Shown here piece after piece: positions 18,013-26,264 of a stretch of 64,000 nt of DNA. This DNA comes from Thermobaculum terrenum ATCC BAA-798. Lineage in GTDB: Bacteria; Chloroflexota; Chloroflexia; Thermobaculales; Thermobaculaceae. The notes below the pieces were generated by a model. The model saw only the letters and a program-made list of their open reading frames with translations. It made no database searches and was not told the origin of the DNA. The translations under genes were made by a program, and so were the position numbers. How positions within the stretch are numbered: position 1 is the stretch's first letter; the number at the start of each line of letters is the position of its first letter. Location of the stretch: NCBI RefSeq assembly GCF_000025005.1, contig NC_013525.1:1948501-2012500 (forward strand), read 5' to 3'.

Positions 18013-19355
18013 TTACTCCCCTCAGGGGTATCCATCACGCTTACTCCTAGCTCTCCCAGCTTGTCTCGGATGTAATCCGAGAGCTCATAGATCCTGGAAG
18101 CTCGAAGCTTATCTCTGACTCCTACAATCAGATCTATGAATGGCTCAGCTTCTGTGGCCTCGCCACCCACAGAGTCCAGCCTTAAACCCAGTAAAGCTGA
18201 CAGCTCTCTGAGTAGACCCGCTGCTGTAGAAGCGTCCTTACCCTCACTCCGAAGTGCGTTCACATCCCTTGCTAGTTCAAAGAGAACGGCTATGGCCTGA
18301 GGAGTATTGAAATCATCATCCATAGCAGACTCAAATCTCTGTCGAAAGTCCTTGAATTCCGAACCAGCAGGCCCTGCATCTTCACCTACAGCCTGATAAA
18401 GCCTGAGGACTCCTCTCTTTGCCGACTCCAGCGCCTCGAATGAGAAGTTCAAAGGTTTTCTATAATGTGAAGAGAGCACAAACAACCTAAAAGCATCTGC
18501 TCCGTACTGTCTCACTATAAAGTCTATCGACAGCACGTTACCCACCGAGCGAGCCATTTTCTCCTCTTCCAGCTGCAAGAGGCCGTTGTGTATCCAATAC
18601 CTGACAAACGGATGCTTACCTGTAATAGCTTCACTTTGGGCTATCTCGTTCTCATGATGAGGGAATATGAGATCCGCTCCACCACCATGTATATCTATCT
18701 GCTCCCCGAGCATTCGCAGATTCATCGTCGTGCACTCGATATGCCACCCGGGCCTGCCGGGTCCCCATGGACTTTCCCAATATGGTTCGCCAAGTTTGGC
18801 CGACTTCCAGAGAGCGAAATCCATAGGATGCTCTTTACGAGGATCTGCTTCGATCCTTGCACCTGCTCTCATCTCATCCAACCGTCTGTGACTTAGCTCA
18901 CCGTACTCTTCATCCTTGAGAACCCTAAAATATACATCCCCGTCAACGACATAAGCATAGCCTCGAGCTATAAGCCTTTGTATATCCTCAATTATCTCGG
19001 GTATAACTTCGCTAGCCCGAGGATAATAATGAGCCCTCAAAATGTTCAGGCTGTCCATCTGCCTGAGGAACTCCCTTTCGTATCTGGTCGCCAGATCCTT
19101 CCAGCTAATACCCTCTTCGTTGGACCGCGCGATGATCTTATCATCGACATCGGTAAAGTTCTGGACGTGTTTTACTTTGTAGCCCTTGTATTCCAAATAT
19201 CTGCGCACTATATCAAAGACGGTGTACGACATGGCGTGGCCTATATGTGCCGGCCCATATACAGTAGGCCCGCACACATACATAAGTACGTTGGGAGGAT
19301 TAAGAGGTATAAACTCCTCTTTTCTATCAGTAAGTGTGTTGTGTATGTACAGCAC
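17994..19355 (-). CDS. cysS: Cysteinyl-tRNA synthetase
   Basis: About 453 residues. Class I signature HIGH is present as PAHIGHAMSYT, next to the zinc cysteine in YVCGPTVYG. The second loop is EKMARSVGN, a KMSKS variant (KMARS). Other zinc ligands lie in HIECTTMN and FPHHENE. It charges tRNA-Cys. I prefer the GTG at 19355, preceded by GGAGG with five-base spacing, giving VLYIHNTLTDRKEEF as in other family members; an ATG at 19367 is the alternative. An 8-bp hairpin lies just upstream. It overlaps rlmB downstream. Confidence 0.95.
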   Translation of the reverse strand: MLYIHNTLTDRKEEFIPLNPPNVLMYVCGPTVYGPAHIGHAMSYTVFDIVRRYLEYKGYKVKHVQNFTDVDDKIIARSNEEGISWKDLATRYEREFLRQMDSLNILRAHYYPRASEVIPEIIEDIQRLIARGYAYVVDGDVYFRVLKDEEYGELSHRRLDEMRAGARIEADPRKEHPMDFALWKSAKLGEPYWESPWGPGRPGWHIECTTMNLRMLGEQIDIHGGGADLIFPHHENEIAQSEAITGKHPFVRYWIHNGLLQLEEEKMARSVGNVLSIDFIVRQYGADAFRLFVLSSHYRKPLNFSFEALESAKRGVLRLYQAVGEDAGPAGSEFKDFRQRFESAMDDDFNTPQAIAVLFELARDVNALRSEGKDASTAAGLLRELSALLGLRLDSVGGEATEAEPFIDLIVGVRDKLRASRIYELSDYIRDKLGELGVSVMDTPEGSKWRLER

Positions 19356-19380
19356 TTCGCCCTCCATGATGGTACAAATA

Positions 19381-19399
19381 TGCCCGGCAGAGCCGGGCA
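19381..19399 (-). terminator. Hairpin between the FmdB-like gene and cysS
   Basis: An 8-base-pair GC-rich stem (TGCCCGGC at 19381-19388 with GCCGGGCA at 19392-19399) and a 3-base loop. Read on the minus strand it is followed by TATTTG. It lies only about 25 bases before the cysS start, so it may terminate the small upstream gene or attenuate cysS. Confidence 0.5.
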
Positions 19400-19435
19400 A
19401 AGTAAATATCTACACCGATTTGTCTATCCCTGATA

Positions 19436-19687
19436 CTAATCTTCAGATTCGGATGAACCGTTGGAGGATTCGCTCTTGTCTTTATTAGACTCTCCCGAAC
19501 CATCCGAGTTCTTACGAGATTCAGTCCTGAAGAATCCCGGCCCCTTAAATATAACGGGAGCTGCAAAGAGCACCCTACGTACCTGACCACCACACTCCGG
19601 ACAGACCTCAATGGCAGGCTCCGAGAAGCTCTGGAACCGCTCAAACCTATGTCCACCGCTCACACACTCATACTCGTATGTAGGCAT
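19436..19687 (-). CDS. FmdB-family small zinc-ribbon protein
   Basis: 83 residues from the ATG at 19687, which has a GAGGTGG ribosome site; a longer frame upstream is not needed. The start MPTYEYEC and CPECGGQVRRV, with the four cysteine/histidine ligands, define the FmdB zinc ribbon (residues 1-42). The remainder is a low-complexity Ser/Asp/Lys/Glu tail. The family is named after a putative regulator in methylotrophs, but its function is unknown. It is divergent from pcrA and upstream of cysS. Confidence 0.9.
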   Translation of the reverse strand: MPTYEYECVSGGHRFERFQSFSEPAIEVCPECGGQVRRVLFAAPVIFKGPGFFRTESRKNSDGSGESNKDKSESSNGSSESED

Positions 19688-19780
19688 AGTCCACCTCTGC
19701 TCAGATACTGGAATCACAGATCTCAGGAGGAATTCCAGTAGTATATGTTAACTCAATTGTGATTCGGCGCGCAAACCTCC

Positions 19781-19809
19781 TTGGACGCTGCCAACTAGGC
19801 TAACATACT
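19781..19809 (+). promoter_or_regulatory. Putative promoter of pcrA
   Basis: TTGGAC (19781-19786) and CATACT (19804-19809) with 17 bases between. A second -10-like TAGAAT is at 19812-19817. Either places the RNA start within about ten bases of the ATG at 19827, which lacks a ribosome site, so the message may be nearly leaderless. Confidence 0.4.
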
Positions 19810-19826
19810 GATAGAATGATCAAGCT

Positions 19827-22166
19827 ATGAGTAACTATCCAGACATCTATAGTTCGATATTAGAGGGACTGAATGATAAGCAGCTCGAAGCCGTAACGGC
19901 CCCAGATGGTCCTGTACTGGTACTAGCAGGACCAGGGTCAGGCAAAACCAGAGTCCTTACTCACAGAATAGCCTTCCTCCTGTCTCAAGGAGTTAGTCCA
20001 TTTAACATACTGGCCGTGACGTTTACCAACAAGGCAGCAAGAGAGATGCGAGAACGCATAGAGAGATTGGTAGGCGGCGCATTTGGTAGCTATGAGGCCA
20101 GAAATATAACTATGGGAACTTTTCACTCTATATGCTCCAGAGTGCTCAGGCGTGATGGTGGAGCTATAGGCATCAGTCCCAACTTCGTAATCTATGACGA
20201 CGATGACCAGATAAGACTGATCAAGCAAGCACTCAACGAGATAGGACTGGACGAAAAACAGTACGCACCCAGAAGCATACAAGCTAGGATCAGTAGTGCC
20301 AAGAGCGCGCTGTTGGATCCCGAAGACTACTCAAGTCAGGGAGTTTCAAGTTATTTCGATGAGATAGCGGCAAGAGTATACCGTCGATACCAACAGCTAC
20401 TGGAAATCAATCAGGCTGTAGACTTCGATGACTTACTAATGAAAGTGGTACTGCTGTGGAAGTCCTACCCTGACATACTCCAGCAGTACAGGGATAGATG
20501 GCAGTACGTCCTAGTAGATGAATATCAAGATACAAACAGAGCGCAGTATATGCTCATCAACTTGCTTACTCAGGAGCACCGCAACATATTCGTAGTAGGA
20601 GACGAAGATCAGGGTATATACTCCTGGCGAGCGGCTGATATAAGAAACATACTGAACTTTGAGAGAGACTACCCAGAGGCAAAGGTAATACTACTAGAAC
20701 AAAACTACAGATCATACCAAGAGATTTTGGACGTAGCTTCCCACATAATCAGCAGTAATCGCCTGAGACGTCCCAAGAAACTTTGGACAAACAAATCTGG
20801 AGGTGCGCTGGTACGCGTAAGGGAGGCTTATGACGAGCAGGACGAAGCCTCATATATAGCACGAGAGATCAGCAGGCTTACATCACTAGGGGAATATACC
20901 TACTCAGATTTCGCAGTAATGTACCGAACCAACTCGCAATCACGCCCGGTAGAAGAAGCGTTTTCCAGGTACAGAATCCCATATCAGATCATAGGCGGTA
21001 CTCGCTTCTACGAAAGAAGAGAGGTAAAGGACGTACTGGCTTATCTCAGGCTGATACACAATCCACATGATGCAGCTAGCCTGCGCAGAATAATCGAGAA
21101 CACCCCATCGGGAAGAGGCATAGGTAAAGGCACAATGAAAACGCTGGAGGATCTTGCCTCCAGAGCACACATATCTTTGTGGGACGCTATAGAGATAGCA
21201 TTGGGTATCAAGAGTTTGGAAGAGGTAGGAGCATTTCTACCCAACCTCGAAATTCCCAAGTTGCAATCCAAAGCTAAAGAGTCTCTCAAGCAGCTCGTAG
21301 GACTAATATACGAGCTTAGAGAGCAACGTGACATTCTGACACTCCCTCACCTAATCGACACATTGCTTATCAAGAGTGGCTATGCATCCTTCCTAAGTAG
21401 CGGGGCAGAAGAGGATCTTGAAAGACTAGAAAACGCCAGAGACCTCATATCCATCGCGCAAGACTACGCGGCTATAGACACTTCCGAGGCACTGGTTGAG
21501 TTCCTCCAAGAGGTTGCTCTTCAAAGTGATGTGGACACCATGCAAAACAATGGGAACCAAGTTACTCTAATCACCCTCCATGCCGCCAAAGGGCTAGAGT
21601 ACAAAGTAGTCTTTATAATAGGCTTTGAGGAGGGACTATTACCACATGCGCGGTCCATGGACAGGGAAAGCGACATAGAGGAAGAATGCAGGCTCGCGTA
21701 TGTAGGAGTTACCCGAGCCATGGAAAAGTTATATATCTCATACGCTTTTCACCGCAATGTCTTTGGAGCCACACAAACTAATGTGCCATCGAGATTCCTG
21801 GCAAACATCCCACCTGATTTGTTGGACGGCAGCCTCCCATCCTTGGGAAGAAGAGGGCCGGGGAGATTAACTTCCACAACCTCTCCCAGAACACCATCTG
21901 GTAGTACCTACCCAGGTGGTGCACGCAACTATAGTGGTCAATCATATAGACCATTTCCTTCAAACAGCAACTTCGTATCTAGTAGCAACTTGGAGAGGAT
22001 AATACAGGAATACAAGCCTGGTGACAGAGTCAGGCATCCAAAATTTGGAGAAGGGGTTGTTCTCAAAGTGGAGATCCAGGGCGAGGACGCAGAGGTAGAG
22101 GTCAGATTCGCAGCAGGCAGTACGAAGAAACTCTTGGCAAGTATGGCCAGGCTGCAAAAAATTTGA
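19827..22166 (+). CDS. pcrA: UvrD/PcrA-type superfamily 1 DNA helicase
   Basis: 779 residues, with all SF1A motifs in order: Q-motif/LNDKQLEAV, Walker A AGPGSGKTRVL, TFTNKAAREM, Walker B VDEYQDTN, motif III GDEDQGIYSWR, EQNYRS, motif V TLHAAKGLEYKVVF and motif VI RLAYVGVTRAMEKLY. It translocates 3'-5' on single-stranded DNA and acts in nucleotide excision repair and removal of recombination or transcription blocks. After a Ser/Thr/Gly/Pro-rich linker (about 675-725), the tail YKPGDRVRHPKFGEGVV is the UvrD Tudor-like domain that contacts RNA polymerase in PcrA. An EVE-domain gene follows 16 bases later. Confidence 0.95.
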   Translation: MSNYPDIYSSILEGLNDKQLEAVTAPDGPVLVLAGPGSGKTRVLTHRIAFLLSQGVSPFNILAVTFTNKAAREMRERIERLVGGAFGSYEARNITMGTFHSICSRVLRRDGGAIGISPNFVIYDDDDQIRLIKQALNEIGLDEKQYAPRSIQARISSAKSALLDPEDYSSQGVSSYFDEIAARVYRRYQQLLEINQAVDFDDLLMKVVLLWKSYPDILQQYRDRWQYVLVDEYQDTNRAQYMLINLLTQEHRNIFVVGDEDQGIYSWRAADIRNILNFERDYPEAKVILLEQNYRSYQEILDVASHIISSNRLRRPKKLWTNKSGGALVRVREAYDEQDEASYIAREISRLTSLGEYTYSDFAVMYRTNSQSRPVEEAFSRYRIPYQIIGGTRFYERREVKDVLAYLRLIHNPHDAASLRRIIENTPSGRGIGKGTMKTLEDLASRAHISLWDAIEIALGIKSLEEVGAFLPNLEIPKLQSKAKESLKQLVGLIYELREQRDILTLPHLIDTLLIKSGYASFLSSGAEEDLERLENARDLISIAQDYAAIDTSEALVEFLQEVALQSDVDTMQNNGNQVTLITLHAAKGLEYKVVFIIGFEEGLLPHARSMDRESDIEEECRLAYVGVTRAMEKLYISYAFHRNVFGATQTNVPSRFLANIPPDLLDGSLPSLGRRGPGRLTSTTSPRTPSGSTYPGGARNYSGQSYRPFPSNSNFVSSSNLERIIQEYKPGDRVRHPKFGEGVVLKVEIQGEDAEVEVRFAAGSTKKLLASMARLQKI

Positions 22167-22182
22167 TTGGGGAGCGTATACG

Positions 22183-22653
22183 ATGAGTGTTAGCGAAGAG
22201 GTAACCTACTGGATGCTAGTATCTTCGGCAGAAAATTTCGAGATCTCCCGATCGAGAGGATTCGACCTCGCGGGCATGAAGAGCAGGCACGGTAAGAAAG
22301 CAGCTCAAGTCAAACCAGGAGACAAAGTCGTCTTTTACTTGACAGGGGTAATGGCCTTTGGAGGTACCGCGGAGGTAACAGGTACTGCTGAGTATAGTGA
22401 AGAACCAATATGGGTAAGCAAGAAAGAGGGGGAACTCTACCCATACCGTTTCCCAATAAAGATAGAAGTGGCAGCTGATCCGGGAAAGTACATACCCGCG
22501 GTAGAATTAGTAGAGCAGATGGAGTACACAAAGAAGTGGCCTCCAGAGCATTGGCGCCTTGCCTTCCAGGGTAACGTTCATAAAATCCCCAAGACGGACT
22601 ATGAGCTCATAAAATCAAGGATTGAAGAAACACAAAAGGTGATGGCAACCTAG
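22183..22653 (+). CDS. EVE (PUA-like) domain protein
   Basis: 156 residues. The opening TYWMLVSSAENFEISRSRGF, KPGDKVVFYLTGVMAFGGTAEVTG and the Trp-rich KKWPPEHWRLAFQGNVHKI segment fit the EVE fold, a PUA/YTH relative whose members read modified bases in DNA or RNA. It has an ATG start with GGGGAG upstream. Being 16 bases from pcrA and on the same strand suggests a DNA repair or modified-base link, which is inference. Confidence 0.85.
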   Translation: MSVSEEVTYWMLVSSAENFEISRSRGFDLAGMKSRHGKKAAQVKPGDKVVFYLTGVMAFGGTAEVTGTAEYSEEPIWVSKKEGELYPYRFPIKIEVAADPGKYIPAVELVEQMEYTKKWPPEHWRLAFQGNVHKIPKTDYELIKSRIEETQKVMAT

Positions 22654-22707
22654 ACGCAATAAGTTACAATATTTAGACGGATAGGCTTTGCAAGCGAGGT
22701 TTACAAA

Positions 22708-23007
22708 ATGGTCAACGAAGAGATCGTGAGAGAAGCCCTAAAGGATGTTTATGACCCAGAAATAGGTATAAACATCATAGACCTGGGGCTTGTATATAAC
22801 GTAGAGGTCAAAGAGAACAAAGTAGATATAGAGATGACTTTGACCTCCATGGGCTGCCCCGTAGGTCCTATACTCATACAACAGATTGAAGAGGTGATTG
22901 GCTCACTGCCCGGGGTAGAGGAGGTAAATGTCCAGCTGGTTTGGACTCCGCCCTGGAATCCCTCGATGATGTCGGAAGATGCCAAGCTTGAATTAGGCTT
23001 CGCCTAA
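22708..23007 (+). CDS. MIP18/DUF59-family iron-sulfur assembly protein (SufT/PaaD-like)
   Basis: 99 residues. The family core is complete: VYDPEIGINIIDLGLVYNV near the start, then MTLTSMGCPVGPIL with the conserved cysteine, and WTPPWNPSMMSEDA near the C terminus. Such proteins help mature iron-sulfur clusters on client enzymes; some form part of phenylacetyl-CoA monooxygenase systems, but no such genes are nearby. A strong terminator follows 30 bases after the stop. Confidence 0.9.
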   Translation: MVNEEIVREALKDVYDPEIGINIIDLGLVYNVEVKENKVDIEMTLTSMGCPVGPILIQQIEEVIGSLPGVEEVNVQLVWTPPWNPSMMSEDAKLELGFA

Positions 23008-23037
23008 CCGTTGAGTCCATCAATCTGAGATGATTAC

Positions 23038-23067
23038 AAGAAGGTGTGGCACTCGCCACACCTTCTT
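23038..23067 (+). terminator. Terminator after the DUF59 gene
   Basis: A perfect 13-base-pair stem (23038-23050 with 23055-23067) and a 4-base ACTC loop. The downstream tail TTGCTTTAGG is T-containing. It isolates the pcrA-EVE-DUF59 group from dgt. Confidence 0.82.
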
Positions 23068-23158
23068 GCTTTAGGAAAAAATCTTTACAAAAGCTCCCTT
23101 GCTAACAAAATACCCTTGTGACAAAATCTATACTTCCTTACGGTATTAGGTGATGGTT

Positions 23159-24217
23159 ATGAAAGATGTAAGTTTGGAAAGCATCAGGCTAAGACTTGAG
23201 CGAGAGGAGATCTCTAGGCTATCTCCTCTCGCTGCTAAGAGCGCTTACTCAAAGGGGCGTCAAAGACCAGAACAGCCTTCTGAAACCAGAACCGAGTTCG
23301 CAAGAGACAGAGATCGAATATTACACTCAAAGTCCTTTCGTCGCCTTAAGTACAAGACCCAGGTATTCTTTTCCCCTGCAGGGGACCACTATAGAACAAG
23401 GTTAAGTCATACTCTAGAAGTAGCCCAGATAGCTCGAACCATATCACGTGCACTAAGACTGAACGAAGATCTTACAGAAGCCATAGCACTAGGCCACGAT
23501 GTAGGACATGCCCCCTTTGGCCACGCAGGGGAAAGAGCTCTTGACGCACTGGTACCTGGTGGCTTCATACATAGTCAACAGAGCCTAAGAGTATTGGAAG
23601 TCCTCGAGAAAGACGGGAAAGGACTCAACCTCACTTGGGAGGTTCGCGACGGTATTTCCTATCACTCCAAGCACGAAGAGTCGGTATCCGAGCCTCTTAT
23701 ATCCATGCCCAGTACCCTTGAAGGTTGTGTGGTAAGAGTGGCTGACGCTATAGCCTATCTGAATGCTGATATCGATGACGCAATAAGAGCAGGTCTTATT
23801 ACTTTTCACGATTTGCCTCAGGAAGCTATCGCTGTGCTTGGAAGCTCTCATGGCGAGCGCATCGAAGCAATGGTGCACAGCATAATTAGAGAGAGCTGGG
23901 GAATATCCGAGGGGGACAGCTCAGCAACCATAAGAATGGAATCTAAGTTGCTTAAGGCTACGGATATACTCCGCGATTTCATGTTCAAAAACGTCTACAG
24001 GCACCCTGCTGTGGAGAAGGAAGCTCAAAAGGCCATGATGGTTGTGACCAAACTATACGAATATTTTGCAAGTCATCCTGAGGAGTTCAAAACGTATCTG
24101 GGGAATGAGGAGAGCAACACCGACTGGACAGTGGCAGACTACGTTTCAGGTATGACGGATAGATTCGCCTGTAACCTCTTTGTAAAGCTGTTTACACCTC
24201 AATCATGGTCTTACTAA
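23159..24217 (+). CDS. dgt: Deoxyguanosinetriphosphate triphosphohydrolase-like HD protein
   Basis: About 352 residues. The HD phosphohydrolase motif is clear: RLSHTLEVAQIAR (H), ALGHDVGHAPFGHAGE (HD and the second His) and later VRVADAIAYLNADIDDA. These hydrolyse dNTP to deoxynucleoside and triphosphate. I prefer ATG 23159, preceded by AGGTG at six bases; GTG 23150 and ATG 23153 are also in frame. It lies ten bases upstream of the dnaG reading frame, the common dgt-dnaG-rpoD arrangement. Confidence 0.93.
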   Translation: MKDVSLESIRLRLEREEISRLSPLAAKSAYSKGRQRPEQPSETRTEFARDRDRILHSKSFRRLKYKTQVFFSPAGDHYRTRLSHTLEVAQIARTISRALRLNEDLTEAIALGHDVGHAPFGHAGERALDALVPGGFIHSQQSLRVLEVLEKDGKGLNLTWEVRDGISYHSKHEESVSEPLISMPSTLEGCVVRVADAIAYLNADIDDAIRAGLITFHDLPQEAIAVLGSSHGERIEAMVHSIIRESWGISEGDSSATIRMESKLLKATDILRDFMFKNVYRHPAVEKEAQKAMMVVTKLYEYFASHPEEFKTYLGNEESNTDWTVADYVSGMTDRFACNLFVKLFTPQSWSY

Positions 24218-24248
24218 CTTAGGTCTTTTGTTTATTAGGACGGGACTC

Positions 24249-26120
24249 ATGGTAGCTTCTGGCAGAACCATAATCGAGGAGATCAAGAGTCGCATTGACA
24301 TCGTGGAGGTAATAGGCTCCTTCGTAGAGCTTAGGCGTACGGGCTCACGCTTCAAGGCGTTATGTCCCTTTCACCAGGAGAAAACCCCAAGCTTTATAGT
24401 ATTCCCAGAGCGTCAGACCTACCACTGCTTTGGATGTGGAAAAAGTGGAGACGTAATATCCTTTCTCATGGAAACCCAGAACCTCAGCTTCCGGGAGGCA
24501 GTGGAGCAGCTGGCTCAGAAGGCAGGTGTCAGGTTTGAGCCCGAGAAACCCAAGGAGAAATCTCCACAGTCTGAGATTGATTCCTTGTATGAGATCAATA
24601 AGCTCGCTGCCAGGCTCTTCAATCACCTGCTTATGAACTCAAAGGCCGCAGAGCATGCAAGAGATTATCTCAAAGACAGAGGGTTGTCTCCTGCTACATG
24701 GGAAGAGTGGATGCTAGGTTATGCCCCTGATTCCTGGGATGTAACGTCAAAGTTCCTCCAGAAGAGGGGTTTCTCGGAAGATCTCATATTCAAGGCAGGG
24801 CTTACGGTCGAAAGAACAGGTGGAGGATACTACGACCGATTCCGCGACCGGCTAATGTTCCCAATCAAGGATAAAGATGGCAGGTTCGTCGGCTTTGGCG
24901 GAAGAGCCATAGGCGAGGGCATTCCTAAGTACATGAACACTCCGGAGACTCCTATATTCACAAAGGGAGAACACATCTATGGTATTGATGTTGCCAAGTC
25001 TGCGATCAAGGAATCCAACTTGGTAGTGGTAGTAGAGGGTTACGTAGACGTAATCACCGCTCACCAATATGGCTTTAGGAATGTTGTAGCTACTCTAGGG
25101 ACAGCAATCACCCCCTCTCATGTGAAGTTACTATCCAAAATGGCTGCTAATATTTGCCTGGCTCTCGATGCCGACACCGCAGGACAGGCAGCTGCGCTAA
25201 GAGGATGGGAAGTTCTCAGGGATTCAATCCGTAGAAGAAGCATCCCGATCAGATCCAAGGGCAGGGTGATAAGCTCAGATAGTAAGCTTGAAGTGCTCGT
25301 AAAAATAGCCACTCTACCCAAAGGGGAAGATCCGGATACTCTAATCCGCAAGGATCCATCAGAATGGGCCAGGATCATCGAAGGTGCAAAAACTGTTATA
25401 GATCACTTCTTCGAAATAGTTGAAAGAGGCTATGATCTAAAGACTCCACAGGGGAAAACTCAGGCCATAGCAGATTTGGCACCAGTAATAGGTGACTTGG
25501 GCAATCCTATCGAGAGAGCTCACTATGAATCCAGGCTAGCCAAGCTAGTGGGTGTAGATGAGAATGAAATACATCTACACGTCGTTCAAGCCAGAAAACA
25601 ATCCTCACGACCCGGTGGAGGCGAGGCTGCTCCTATCAATCTCAATAGTGTGTCTCAGGAAGAGATGGTGCTAGCTCTGCTCATTAGATATCCCAGGCTC
25701 TTGGGCAATCTACCCGAGGATTTCATCAATGATATGGAGAATTCCCCTAACAAAGAGATCCTGGAAAAGATGCAAACTTTGGGGCACGAGAAACTAACAC
25801 CAGAGAGCTTACTTGAGAGCGTAGATGAATCCCTCAGACAGCACGTTGAAAGACTGGTAGCCTTAGCATCCACTCAGCCTGAACTATTCAGCAATGAGCA
25901 GTTGCTTGAGCTAAATAAGAAGATCAACCTTATCCGCAGGCAGAGACTGCGAGACCTGCTACATCAACACTCCTTACTACTAAAAGAAGCCATGGAACAA
26001 GGAGATGAAGAATCCGTAAGGAGTTTACTACAGCTGGTCCCTACGCTCGCATCTGAGCTTAGGCAATATGATCCACCAGCAAGTCCTTATTTCAAGGATT
26101 CAAGGTCTGAAATCGTATGA
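24249..26120 (+). CDS. dnaG: DNA primase DnaG
   Basis: About 623 residues. The N-terminal zinc-binding domain has CPFHQEKTPSFIV and HCFGCGKSGD. The TOPRIM core has VVVEGYVDVITAHQYG and ALDADTAGQAAALR. A C-terminal helicase-binding domain follows (about 440-620). It makes RNA primers for replication. The reading frame extends to 24228, but ATG 24249, with AGGACGGG upstream, fits the normal start (MVASGRTIIEEIKSRIDIVE). It is followed by rpoD on the same strand, as in the macromolecular synthesis operon of many bacteria. Confidence 0.96.
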   Translation: MVASGRTIIEEIKSRIDIVEVIGSFVELRRTGSRFKALCPFHQEKTPSFIVFPERQTYHCFGCGKSGDVISFLMETQNLSFREAVEQLAQKAGVRFEPEKPKEKSPQSEIDSLYEINKLAARLFNHLLMNSKAAEHARDYLKDRGLSPATWEEWMLGYAPDSWDVTSKFLQKRGFSEDLIFKAGLTVERTGGGYYDRFRDRLMFPIKDKDGRFVGFGGRAIGEGIPKYMNTPETPIFTKGEHIYGIDVAKSAIKESNLVVVVEGYVDVITAHQYGFRNVVATLGTAITPSHVKLLSKMAANICLALDADTAGQAAALRGWEVLRDSIRRRSIPIRSKGRVISSDSKLEVLVKIATLPKGEDPDTLIRKDPSEWARIIEGAKTVIDHFFEIVERGYDLKTPQGKTQAIADLAPVIGDLGNPIERAHYESRLAKLVGVDENEIHLHVVQARKQSSRPGGGEAAPINLNSVSQEEMVLALLIRYPRLLGNLPEDFINDMENSPNKEILEKMQTLGHEKLTPESLLESVDESLRQHVERLVALASTQPELFSNEQLLELNKKINLIRRQRLRDLLHQHSLLLKEAMEQGDEESVRSLLQLVPTLASELRQYDPPASPYFKDSRSEIV

Positions 26121-26167
26121 AAACATCAATTTTAGGTAAAGGAAACGTAAACTTTAAATTCTGGCTG

Positions 26168-26197
26168 TTGACACGAGAACACCTCTTATCCTAGACT
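26168..26197 (+). promoter_or_regulatory. Putative promoter of rpoD
   Basis: A perfect TTGACA at 26168-26173 is followed after 18 bases by TAGACT (26192-26197, 4 of 6 matches). The transcript would start near 26204, ahead of both candidate rpoD starts. Confidence 0.6.
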
Positions 26198-26264
26198 TCG
26201 TGAAAACCAGGAATTCACTTCAACATATATGCAACAGCCCCTTGTAGTCTATGGAGGGCAGGGG

